Shown one piece after another: positions 5,550 to 10,984 of a stretch of 10,984 bases of DNA; the first letter of the stretch is position 1; every line of letters starts with the position of its first letter. The DNA comes from Acidobacteriota bacterium (GTDB lineage Bacteria > Acidobacteriota > Thermoanaerobaculia > Multivoradales > SZUA-115). The position numbers and the translations under genes are program-made. Below the pieces are notes generated by a model. It did no database searches. It saw only the letters and a program-made list of their open reading frames with translations, and had not been told where the DNA came from. The stretch spans positions 1 through 10,984 of the forward strand of contig QIHU01000038.1 in assembly GCA_003231035.1 (NCBI GenBank), in the 5' to 3' direction.

Positions 5550-7084
5550 CGAATCCCAGTCGTCAAGGTGCGGTAGAGCGCCACGTAGCGTTCAATCTGT
5601 TTTTCCCAAGAAAAATCACGTCCCATCCCATTGGCGATCAACCGAGACCACAGTGCGGGCTCGGCAAAAGTGTCGAGCGCGCGTTGCAAGGCCCATTGGA
5701 GCCCCTGGGGGGTGAAGTGATCAAAAACAAAGCCGGTTCCGCGACCGGTCGCGGGATCGAACGGTTCCACCGTATCAGCCAAACCACCGGTACGCCGCAC
5801 CACCGGCACGGTGCCATACCTCTGACTGTACATTTGATTGAGGCCGCAGGGCTCATAGAGCGAAGGCATCACAAAGATATCGCTACCCGCCTCGATCAGG
5901 TGCGCCAGCGGGTTGTTGTAGCCGCGGTAGAAGCCGACCCGGCCGCGATAGGTCGCCTCTAGTGACAAGAAGAATTCCTCATAGCGCCTCTCACCGCTAC
6001 CTAGAACCACCAAGCGCAGCTGCGGGCGGCGGCGCAGCAGTTCGGGCAAGACCTCGAAGCAGAGGTCGAACCCTTTCTGCGAGGTGAGCCGCGAGACGAT
6101 CCCGACCAGCGGGGTCGAGGCATCACCCGAGATACCCATGCCGGCCATCAGGTGTTGCTTGACTTGTCCCTTGTTGGAGGGATCCTCGGCGTCGTAGTGA
6201 ACCGGCAGGTGGGGGTCGGTGGCCGGGTTCCACTCTTCGTAGTCGACACCGTTGACGATCCCAATCAGGTGGTCGCTGCGCGCCCGCAACATCTCTTCGA
6301 GCCCCATCCCGTAGCGCTGGGTTTGGATCTCCAGGGCGTGGGTCCTGCTGACCGTGGTCAGCAGGTCGGCGTAGAGTAGCCCGGTCTTGAGGAAGTTCAA
6401 GCGGCCCACCTGGAGATCCTCTTGATGGAGCTTCGCCGCCACCGACTCGAGCCCGAGCCGCGCGAGAAGCTGCTGACTGCCGAAGACACCTTGATAGCCG
6501 ACGTTGTGCAGGGTCAAGACGGTGCGGGTCTGGGCAAAGAGTCGGTCCCAGGAGAAGAGCGTGCGCAAGTCGAGCGGCACCAGGGCGGTGTGCCAATCGT
6601 GGCAGTGCACGATTTCAGGGGACCAGCCCATGCGCTGGCAGCAGGTCAGTGCCGCGCGGCCGAGGAAGGCAAAGCGCAGAGCATCCTCTTGGGTGCCGGT
6701 GTAGAAGCTGCCGTCACCATAGAGCGCCGGGCAATCGATGAAGTAGAGGCCGAGCGACGGGGCTCCCGGGTGGGCCGCGGTATAGACGGTGAACTCGAGT
6801 TCCCAGGGCCCTAGCGCTAGCGGCACGTTGCGCAAGAACTCGACCGCCACAAAGTGGTGGTCGCCGCGATCGATTTTGGCGTAGAGGGGAACAAAGGCCC
6901 GCACGTCGTGACCGGCCCCGTGCAGATACCGGGTGAGCGCCGCGCACACATCCCCCAATCCTCCGGTCTTGGCGAAAGGGGCCAGCTCAGCGGTGATCAG
7001 GCAGAGCCGTAAGGCGGCGGCCTCTTCCCCTTCCTCCCCTTCCGGGGAAACGTTGCCACCGTCTCCTGGTGGCCCGCCGGTCAT
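5546..7084 (-). CDS. glgA: Glycogen synthase (ADP-glucose type, GT5)
   Basis: Transfers glucose from ADP-glucose to the non-reducing end of alpha-1,4-glucan, in the cytoplasm. The 512-residue length fits bacterial GlgA. Motifs, numbered from the ATG at 7084: KTGGLGD 39-45 (ADP-glucose binding), HDWHT 162-166, HNVGYQG 193-199, NGVDYEEWNP 278-287 (the domain hinge region), SRLTSQKG 331-338 at the start of the C-terminal Rossmann domain, EPCGLNQMYSQRYG 411-424 with the catalytic Glu, and RRTGGLADTV 430-439. Start: the ATG overlaps the glgC stop as TGATG; a TTG one codon earlier (7087) is possible. No other ATG/GTG/TTG occurs before KTGGL, so a Gly/Glu-rich extension of about 25 residues before the usual LITAELAP start is real if the gene is read as it stands. 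It lies downstream of glgC and upstream of the small coupled gene. Confidence 0.97.
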   Translation of the reverse strand: MTGGPPGDGGNVSPEGEEGEEAAALRLCLITAELAPFAKTGGLGDVCAALTRYLHGAGHDVRAFVPLYAKIDRGDHHFVAVEFLRNVPLALGPWELEFTVYTAAHPGAPSLGLYFIDCPALYGDGSFYTGTQEDALRFAFLGRAALTCCQRMGWSPEIVHCHDWHTALVPLDLRTLFSWDRLFAQTRTVLTLHNVGYQGVFGSQQLLARLGLESVAAKLHQEDLQVGRLNFLKTGLLYADLLTTVSRTHALEIQTQRYGMGLEEMLRARSDHLIGIVNGVDYEEWNPATDPHLPVHYDAEDPSNKGQVKQHLMAGMGISGDASTPLVGIVSRLTSQKGFDLCFEVLPELLRRRPQLRLVVLGSGERRYEEFFLSLEATYRGRVGFYRGYNNPLAHLIEAGSDIFVMPSLYEPCGLNQMYSQRYGTVPVVRRTGGLADTVEPFDPATGRGTGFVFDHFTPQGLQWALQRALDTFAEPALWSRLIANGMGRDFSWEKQIERYVALYRTLTTGIR

Positions 7085-8349
7085 CAAATCACTGTCCCGC
7101 TCGGGATCTCGACATCGTTGGGAATCACGATCACTCCATCGCGGATGCAGTAGTTGGCGCCATCCGCTTCGCTCACACCTTCCGCGTTGACCAGCCGCAC
7201 GTTGTCGCCGATGCGGGCGTTGCGGTCGAGAATCGCGTTCTTGATGACGCAGTTCTTGCCCACGCCCAGCGGAATCTGACCGCTATCGCTACCTCCCGCC
7301 TCGAAGAAGTTGGCGCCCATCATGACGCAGTCCTCAAGGACTGAGCCCTCGCGAATCACCGAGCGAATGCCAATCACACAGCGATGAATCTCGCCGCCGA
7401 TGATGACACTGCCATCGGCCAGAACGGAGTGGCTCACCTCGCAGTCGTGAATCTTCACCCCGGGCAAAAAGCGAGCGTGGGTGAAGATGGGATGGACGGA
7501 GCTGTAGAGGTTGAGCGGCGGAACCGGCAACGCCAATTCCAGATTGGCCTGGTGGAACGCGCCGATGGTTCCAATATCGCGCCAATAGCCATCGTAGGGA
7601 AAGGCAAAGACCCGGTGGTCGTGAATCACCTTGGGGATCACTTCTTTGCCAAAATCGAGGTCGTCGCTACCCTGCAAAAGGTCGACCATCACCCCGGTCT
7701 TGAAGACGTAGATCCCCATGCTCGCCAGCAGGTATCCCTGCGGCGCATCGAAACCGAGGCGGTTGAGGGTTTCGGCGTGCGGTGTCAACCGGTCGAGTTC
7801 GCTCTCCTCCTGTGGTTTCTCGACGAACTCAACGATGCGGCCGTGGCGGTCCATGCGCATGATCCCGAGGTTGCACGCCTCGTCGCGGGGTACCGCTTTG
7901 ACGGCGACGGTCAACTCGGCCTCCTTCTCGCGGTGCTGCTCGACGAAGGCCCGCATGTTCATCAAATAGAGCTGGTCGCCCGAGAGAATCAGCACCTCGC
8001 GAGGGTTCTGATAGGTCAATCGGTTGAGGTTCTGGCGCACCGCGTCGGCGGTACCTTGGTACCAGTCACGATTTTCCAGACTTTGCTCCGCCGCCAGGAT
8101 GTTGACGAAGCCGCGGCTGAAGTTATCGAAACGATAAGTGTTGGCGATGTGCTGGTGCAGGCTGGCGCTATTGAACTGGGTCAGTACAAAAATGCGCCGA
8201 ATGCCCGCGTGCAGGCTGTTGCTGATCGGGATGTCGATCAAGCGGAACTTGCCACCGACCGGCACCGCCGGCTTGGCTCGATTGCGGGTCAAAGGCCACA
8301 GGCGGCTGCCTTGGCCTCCGCCCAGAATGGCAGTCACCACGTCGCGCAT
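7084..8349 (-). CDS. glgC: Glucose-1-phosphate adenylyltransferase (ADP-glucose pyrophosphorylase)
   Basis: Makes ADP-glucose and pyrophosphate from glucose-1-phosphate and ATP, the committed and regulated step of glycogen synthesis. The 421 residues divide into an N-terminal nucleotidyltransferase domain (about 1-270) and a C-terminal left-handed beta-helix of hexapeptide repeats (about 288-418). Motifs: GGGQGSRLWPLT 10-21, KPAVPVGGKFRLIDIPISN 26-44, WYQGTADAVRQN 96-107, SGDQ 123-126, VEKP 176-179 and WRDIGTIGAF 256-265. The segments LTQFNSASLHQHI (56-68), EDCVMMGAN and IPLGVGKNCVIKNAILDRNARIGDN look closer to the plant/cyanobacterial AGPase type than to the E. coli type, so allosteric control by 3-phosphoglycerate-like effectors is possible (inference). 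The ATG at 8349 is preceded by GAGGA (8362-8358) with an 8-nt spacer. It is the first gene of the operon and shares a 110-bp divergent region with the twin ATP-grasp genes. Confidence 0.97.
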   Translation of the reverse strand: MRDVVTAILGGGQGSRLWPLTRNRAKPAVPVGGKFRLIDIPISNSLHAGIRRIFVLTQFNSASLHQHIANTYRFDNFSRGFVNILAAEQSLENRDWYQGTADAVRQNLNRLTYQNPREVLILSGDQLYLMNMRAFVEQHREKEAELTVAVKAVPRDEACNLGIMRMDRHGRIVEFVEKPQEESELDRLTPHAETLNRLGFDAPQGYLLASMGIYVFKTGVMVDLLQGSDDLDFGKEVIPKVIHDHRVFAFPYDGYWRDIGTIGAFHQANLELALPVPPLNLYSSVHPIFTHARFLPGVKIHDCEVSHSVLADGSVIIGGEIHRCVIGIRSVIREGSVLEDCVMMGANFFEAGGSDSGQIPLGVGKNCVIKNAILDRNARIGDNVRLVNAEGVSEADGANYCIRDGVIVIPNDVEIPSGTVI

Positions 8350-8357
8350 CGGTTCGA

Positions 8358-8362
8358 TCCTC
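8358..8362 (-). promoter_or_regulatory. Ribosome-binding site of glgC
   Basis: On the minus strand the sequence reads GACGAGGATC, then 6 nt, then ATG. GAGGA is a strong Shine-Dalgarno core with an 8-nt spacer, and it fixes the glgC start at 8349. Confidence 0.6.
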
Positions 8363-8426
8363 GTCTTGACTCTCCGGCCCGGCGCCCGCGTGGTAGACAG
8401 GGGCCACCGATACCAGGGGTCCGCAT

Positions 8427-8434
8427 CTTATACT
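8427..8434. promoter_or_regulatory. Candidate bidirectional -10 element in the glgC / ATP-grasp divergent region
   Basis: The 8 bases CTTATACT are the only AT-rich patch in this 110-bp intergenic region. On the plus strand TATACT (8429-8434) matches TATAAT at 5 of 6 positions; transcription would begin near 8441, leaving only about 20 nt before the ATP-grasp ATG at 8460. On the minus strand TATAAG (8432-8427) could serve glgC with a leader of about 70 nt. No convincing -35 box is seen at 16-18 bp in either direction, so this rests on the -10 alone. Confidence 0.3.
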
Positions 8435-8459
8435 GCTGCCATCATGAGCCAGTTCTACG

Positions 8460-9683
8460 ATGGTTAGGGTCCTCTTTGTCGCCCCGTTCCTCCTCCCGGC
8501 GACTTTGCGTTTCGTGGGTGCGGCGGCCGGCCTCAGAGGAGTTCGCCTCGGCCTGCTCACCCAGGAGCCCGCGGACCGCATTCCCCCGGCGCTGGCGCAC
8601 AAACTGGCAGGCCACGAGCAGGTGGATGACTGTTTCGATCCCCAAGAGCTGGCCGCTGGCGCGCGCCGACTCGGCCAGCACCTCGGCGGTCTTGATTGCC
8701 TGATGGGGGCGCTCGAACAACTACAAGTCCCGCTGGCTCAAGCGCGCGAACTCCTCGGCCTCGAAGGGATGGATGCCGCGACCGCCGAGAACTTCCGCGA
8801 CAAGGCACGAATGAAGACCGTCCTGCGCGCCGCCGGGATACCCTGCGCGCGCCACTGCCTGGCCGATTCCGCCCACGCCGCGCTAGCTTTCGCCGCCGAG
8901 GTCGGCTACCCCATGGTGCTCAAGCCACCCGCTGGTGCCGGCGCCAAGGCAACCTTCCGAGTGGAATCCAAGTCCGAGCTGGAAGAGGCTCTGGCCTTCT
9001 CGCACCCCGCGCCAGGTCGCGAGTTGCTTCTAGAGGAGTTTGTCGTCGGCACGGAGTACTCGTGGGAAACCGTTTCAATCGCCGGCAAGCCAGTCTGGCA
9101 CTCTTACACGCGCTACATTCCCACCCCGCTCGAAGCGCTCGAGAACCCGTGGATCCAGTGGTGTGTCGCGCTCCCGCGCCAACGCATGGAGCCACGGCTG
9201 GCCGAGGTTGAAGAGACGGTCACCCGGTCTCTCGCGGCGCTGGGCATGGGTACCGGCCTGACCCACCTGGAGTGGTTCCGCCGCAAAGACGGCTCGATCG
9301 CCGTCTCCGAAGTCGCGGCGCGGCCGCCGGGAGCCCAGATCACCACCCTGCTTTCGCAAGCGCACGAGTTCGACATGTTGGCCGCCTGGGCTCGGCTGAT
9401 GATCTTCGGCGAGTGGGATCCACCACCGCGGCGCTGGGCGACGGGCGCCGCCTTTCTGCGTGGCCAGGGCAGCGGGCCGGTGCGCGCCGTGCTCGGTCTG
9501 AAGCAGGCGCAAGAGGAGATTGGAGAGTTGGTGGTCGAGGTCAAATTGCCGAAGCCCGGCCAGCCAAAATCCAGCAGCTACGAAGGCGAGGGCTACGTGG
9601 TCCTGCGCCATGCGGAAACGGACGTGGTTGTCCAAGCGTTGATGCGACTCGTCCAACGGGTTCGCGTGATCATGGAGTCCTGA
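8460..9683 (+). CDS. ATP-grasp carboxylate-amine ligase-like protein, first of a tandem pair
   Basis: Likely forms an acyl-phosphate from a carboxylate with ATP and couples it to an amine; the substrate is unknown. 407 residues. VRVLFVAPFLLPATLRF at 2-18 starts the N-terminal Rossmann-like domain. FRDKARMKTVLRAAGIPCARH (112-132) enters the ATP-grasp fold, VLKPPAGAGAK (153-163) is the nucleotide-binding Lys155/glycine loop, LLLEEFVVGTEYSWET (189-204) holds the adenine/ribose-contacting Glu pair, and THLEWF (268-273) and EVAARPPGAQI (284-294) carry the metal-binding acidic residues. The layout is that of CPSase-L/PurK-type ATP-grasps, not of RimK. The ATG at 8460 has only weak ribosome-binding sequence before it. 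An upstream ATG at 8444 is in another frame and gives a 7-codon ORF ending inside this start. The stop overlaps the next gene's ATG as TGATG. It is divergent from glgC. All motif residues look intact, so it is probably active. Confidence 0.88.
   Translation: MVRVLFVAPFLLPATLRFVGAAAGLRGVRLGLLTQEPADRIPPALAHKLAGHEQVDDCFDPQELAAGARRLGQHLGGLDCLMGALEQLQVPLAQARELLGLEGMDAATAENFRDKARMKTVLRAAGIPCARHCLADSAHAALAFAAEVGYPMVLKPPAGAGAKATFRVESKSELEEALAFSHPAPGRELLLEEFVVGTEYSWETVSIAGKPVWHSYTRYIPTPLEALENPWIQWCVALPRQRMEPRLAEVEETVTRSLAALGMGTGLTHLEWFRRKDGSIAVSEVAARPPGAQITTLLSQAHEFDMLAAWARLMIFGEWDPPPRRWATGAAFLRGQGSGPVRAVLGLKQAQEEIGELVVEVKLPKPGQPKSSSYEGEGYVVLRHAETDVVVQALMRLVQRVRVIMES
9674..9677 (+). promoter_or_regulatory. 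Ribosome-binding site deciding the start of the second tandem ATP-grasp gene
   Basis: GGAG, 5 nt before the ATG at 9683, inside the 3' end of the preceding gene. Together with the TGATG overlap it supports this start over any start in the long upstream open frame. Confidence 0.55.
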
Positions 9684-10900
9684 TGAACATCTTGCTGATC
9701 GCACCCGGCTTTCCGTCCGAAATGCCCTTCTTCACCCGTGGCCTGGCACGGGTCGGCGCCCAGGTCATTGGCCTGGCGGACTCTCCTCAGGGCGGGCTGC
9801 CCGCGATGACCCGCGAGAGTCTCGCCGCCTACATTCGGGTACCGCGACTGTTCGACGAGGAGGTGGTGATCGACACCGTGCGACGCCACCCGCTGGCCAG
9901 CAAGATCGACCGTGTCGAGTGTTTGTGGGAACCCGGCATGGTACTGGCGGCAGGGCTGCGCGAAGCGCTCGACCTTCCCGGCATGACCGTCGAACAAACG
10001 CTCCCCTTCCGCGACAAAGAGGTGATGAAGCAGGTGCTAGACCGCGCCGGGATCCGCACCCCGCACCACGCCCGAGCGACCACCGACCACGAGGTATTGG
10101 AGGCGGCCGAGCGCATCGGCTTTCCGTTGATCGTCAAGCCAATCGCCGGCGCCGGCTCGGCCGACACCCACCGGGTGGACGACATGGACCAACTAGAAGC
10201 GCTGCTACCGCGGCTGAGCCACGTCGCCGAGGTCAGCGTCGAAGAGTTTATTGACGGCGAGGAGTACACCTTCGACACCATCTCGGCAGGCGGCGAGATT
10301 CTCTATTCGAACATCGCCTTCTACCGCCCCCGACCGCTGATCGCCCGCACCGTCGAGTGGATCAGCCCGCAGACCATCACCTTGCGCGACTTCAACGCTC
10401 CGCACCTCGCCGGAGGCCGAGAAATGGGGGTTCGGGTGCTCAAAGCCCTCGGCTTTTCCACCGGCTTCACCCACATGGAGTGGTACCGCACGGCCGAGGG
10501 CGAGGCCGTCTTTGGCGAGATCGGGGCCCGCCCCCCTGGCGCCCGATCGGTCGAGTTGATGAACTACGGCTGCGACTTCGACAGCTTCACCGGCTGGGCC
10601 GAAGCGGTCTGCACCGGCCGGCTCACCCAGCCGTGGGAGCGCCGCTACAACGCCGCCATCATCTTCAAACGGGCCCAGGGCAACGGTCATATCCAACGCA
10701 TCGAGGGTCTGGAACGACTCCTCGCCCGCTTCGGCGAGCACATCACCTCGGTGGAACTCTTACCCGTCGGTGCCCACCGCCGCAACTGGTTGCAGACGCT
10801 GATCTCCGATGGCTACGTCATCCTGCGCCATCCTCACTTGGCCACGACGATGGAGATGGCCGACCGGGTGGGGGTGGAGTTGCAACTCTATGCGGGCTAG
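9683..10900 (+). CDS. ATP-grasp carboxylate-amine ligase-like protein, second of a tandem pair
   Basis: Paralogue of the preceding gene, with the same 405-residue plan and motif order but well diverged. It starts with MNILLIAPGFPSEMPFF (1-17), a Rossmann-like strand and loop. FRDKEVMK is at 109-116, LIVKPIAGAGSADT at 149-162 (nucleotide-binding Lys152), EEFIDGEEYTFDT at 187-199, THMEWY at 263-268 and FGEIGARPPGAR at 277-288 (metal ligands). The C-terminal part NAAIIFKRAQGNGHIQRIEG (323-342) parallels GAAFLRGQGSGPVRAVLG of its neighbour. I chose the ATG at 9683 because it overlaps the upstream TGA as TGATG, has GGAG at 9674-9677, and aligns with the paralogue's N-terminus. The open frame reaches back to 9272, but that part is only an overlap with the other gene. 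The two proteins may form a heterodimer or act in sequence on one substrate (inference). The product is unknown. Confidence 0.9.
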   Translation: MNILLIAPGFPSEMPFFTRGLARVGAQVIGLADSPQGGLPAMTRESLAAYIRVPRLFDEEVVIDTVRRHPLASKIDRVECLWEPGMVLAAGLREALDLPGMTVEQTLPFRDKEVMKQVLDRAGIRTPHHARATTDHEVLEAAERIGFPLIVKPIAGAGSADTHRVDDMDQLEALLPRLSHVAEVSVEEFIDGEEYTFDTISAGGEILYSNIAFYRPRPLIARTVEWISPQTITLRDFNAPHLAGGREMGVRVLKALGFSTGFTHMEWYRTAEGEAVFGEIGARPPGARSVELMNYGCDFDSFTGWAEAVCTGRLTQPWERRYNAAIIFKRAQGNGHIQRIEGLERLLARFGEHITSVELLPVGAHRRNWLQTLISDGYVILRHPHLATTMEMADRVGVELQLYAG

Positions 10901-10915
10901 CGCCCCGACTTCTCT

Positions 10916-10984
10916 TCACAGGCTCAGATAGCGCTCGGCAAGAACCGCCTGGTGGTGCAGATCGTGGCCGGCCACGATGTAGAC
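10916..10984 (-). CDS. C-terminus of a DinB/YfiT-like protein, 5'-partial (cut by the window edge)
   Basis: The minus strand from the window end encodes 22 residues, VYIVAGHDLHHQAVLAERYL plus SL, and then TGA. The pattern Y-I-x-x-G-H-x-x-H-H-x-x-x-[IL]-x-E-R-Y-L is the characteristic last helix of the DinB-like four-helix-bundle superfamily, whose His residues bind a divalent metal. Members act as thiol- (often bacillithiol- or mycothiol-) dependent S-transferases or have unknown roles. It is convergent with the second tandem ATP-grasp gene, with only 15 bp between the stops. The fragment is short, so the assignment rests on one motif. Confidence 0.7.
   Translation of the reverse strand, partial: VYIVAGHDLHHQAVLAERYLSL

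Noticed and set aside
7384..8703. 439-codon plus-strand open frame
   Set aside because: Lies antisense across glgC, whose motifs are unmistakable. Its translation shows no recognisable domain and it arises from high GC.
9272..9682. Upstream extension of the second tandem ATP-grasp frame
   Set aside because: Overlaps the first ATP-grasp gene in another frame and has Arg/Gly/Ala-rich shadow composition. The ATG at 9683 has a ribosome-binding site and matches the paralogue's N-terminus.
1..10984. tRNA, rRNA, CRISPR array, insertion sequence or attachment site
   Set aside because: No repeat-spacer pattern, transposase, terminal inverted repeats or RNA-gene signatures were seen on either strand.

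Overview
The window is 10,984 bp of GC-rich bacterial DNA, very tightly packed, with stop/start overlaps and no gene-free stretch above about 160 bp. No marker fixes the organism. The mix of genes (a plant/cyanobacteria-like GlgC, a GlgA with an N-terminal extension, a small sigma-region-2-like protein and several ATP-grasp enzymes) would fit Acidobacteriota (perhaps Thermoanaerobaculia-like) or a neighbouring GC-rich phylum. That is a guess from protein style only.

Layout. (1) 1-480, +: O6-alkylguanine-DNA alkyltransferase, cut off at the left edge. (2) 593-1960, +: MATE-family efflux transporter that appears to have lost about 10 residues of its first transmembrane helix in frame. (3) 2065-3894, +: a compact type II restriction-modification unit of lower GC. 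It encodes a beta-class N4-cytosine DNA methyltransferase followed, in the same reading frame and after a single TAG, by an XcyI-like restriction endonuclease. The conserved N-terminal part of the endonuclease has no ATG/GTG/TTG start. (4) 3988-5235, +: a RimK-like ATP-grasp protein of unknown substrate. (5) 8349 down to 5232, - strand: glgC, glgA and a 105-residue sigma-region-2-like protein, chained by overlapping stop/start codons. (6) 8460-10900, +: two paralogous ATP-grasp ligases, chained by TGATG and divergent from glgC. (7) 10984 down to 10916, -: the last 22 codons of a DinB-like protein, cut by the right edge.

How the genes work together. GlgC makes ADP-glucose and GlgA polymerises it into glycogen; their order and coupling imply one transcript. 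The small protein is translationally coupled to glgA and could be a regulator. Three ATP-grasp enzymes bracket the glycogen operon: one convergent with its 3' end (the stop codons overlap inside GTTAAC) and two divergent from its promoter region. They carry the expected ATP- and metal-binding motifs, so they probably make carboxylate-amine (or carboxylate-thiol) bonds. Their substrates and any link to glycogen are unknown, and this is the best candidate here for an undescribed system. The restriction-modification unit looks like an independent, horizontally acquired insertion between the transporter and the first ATP-grasp gene.
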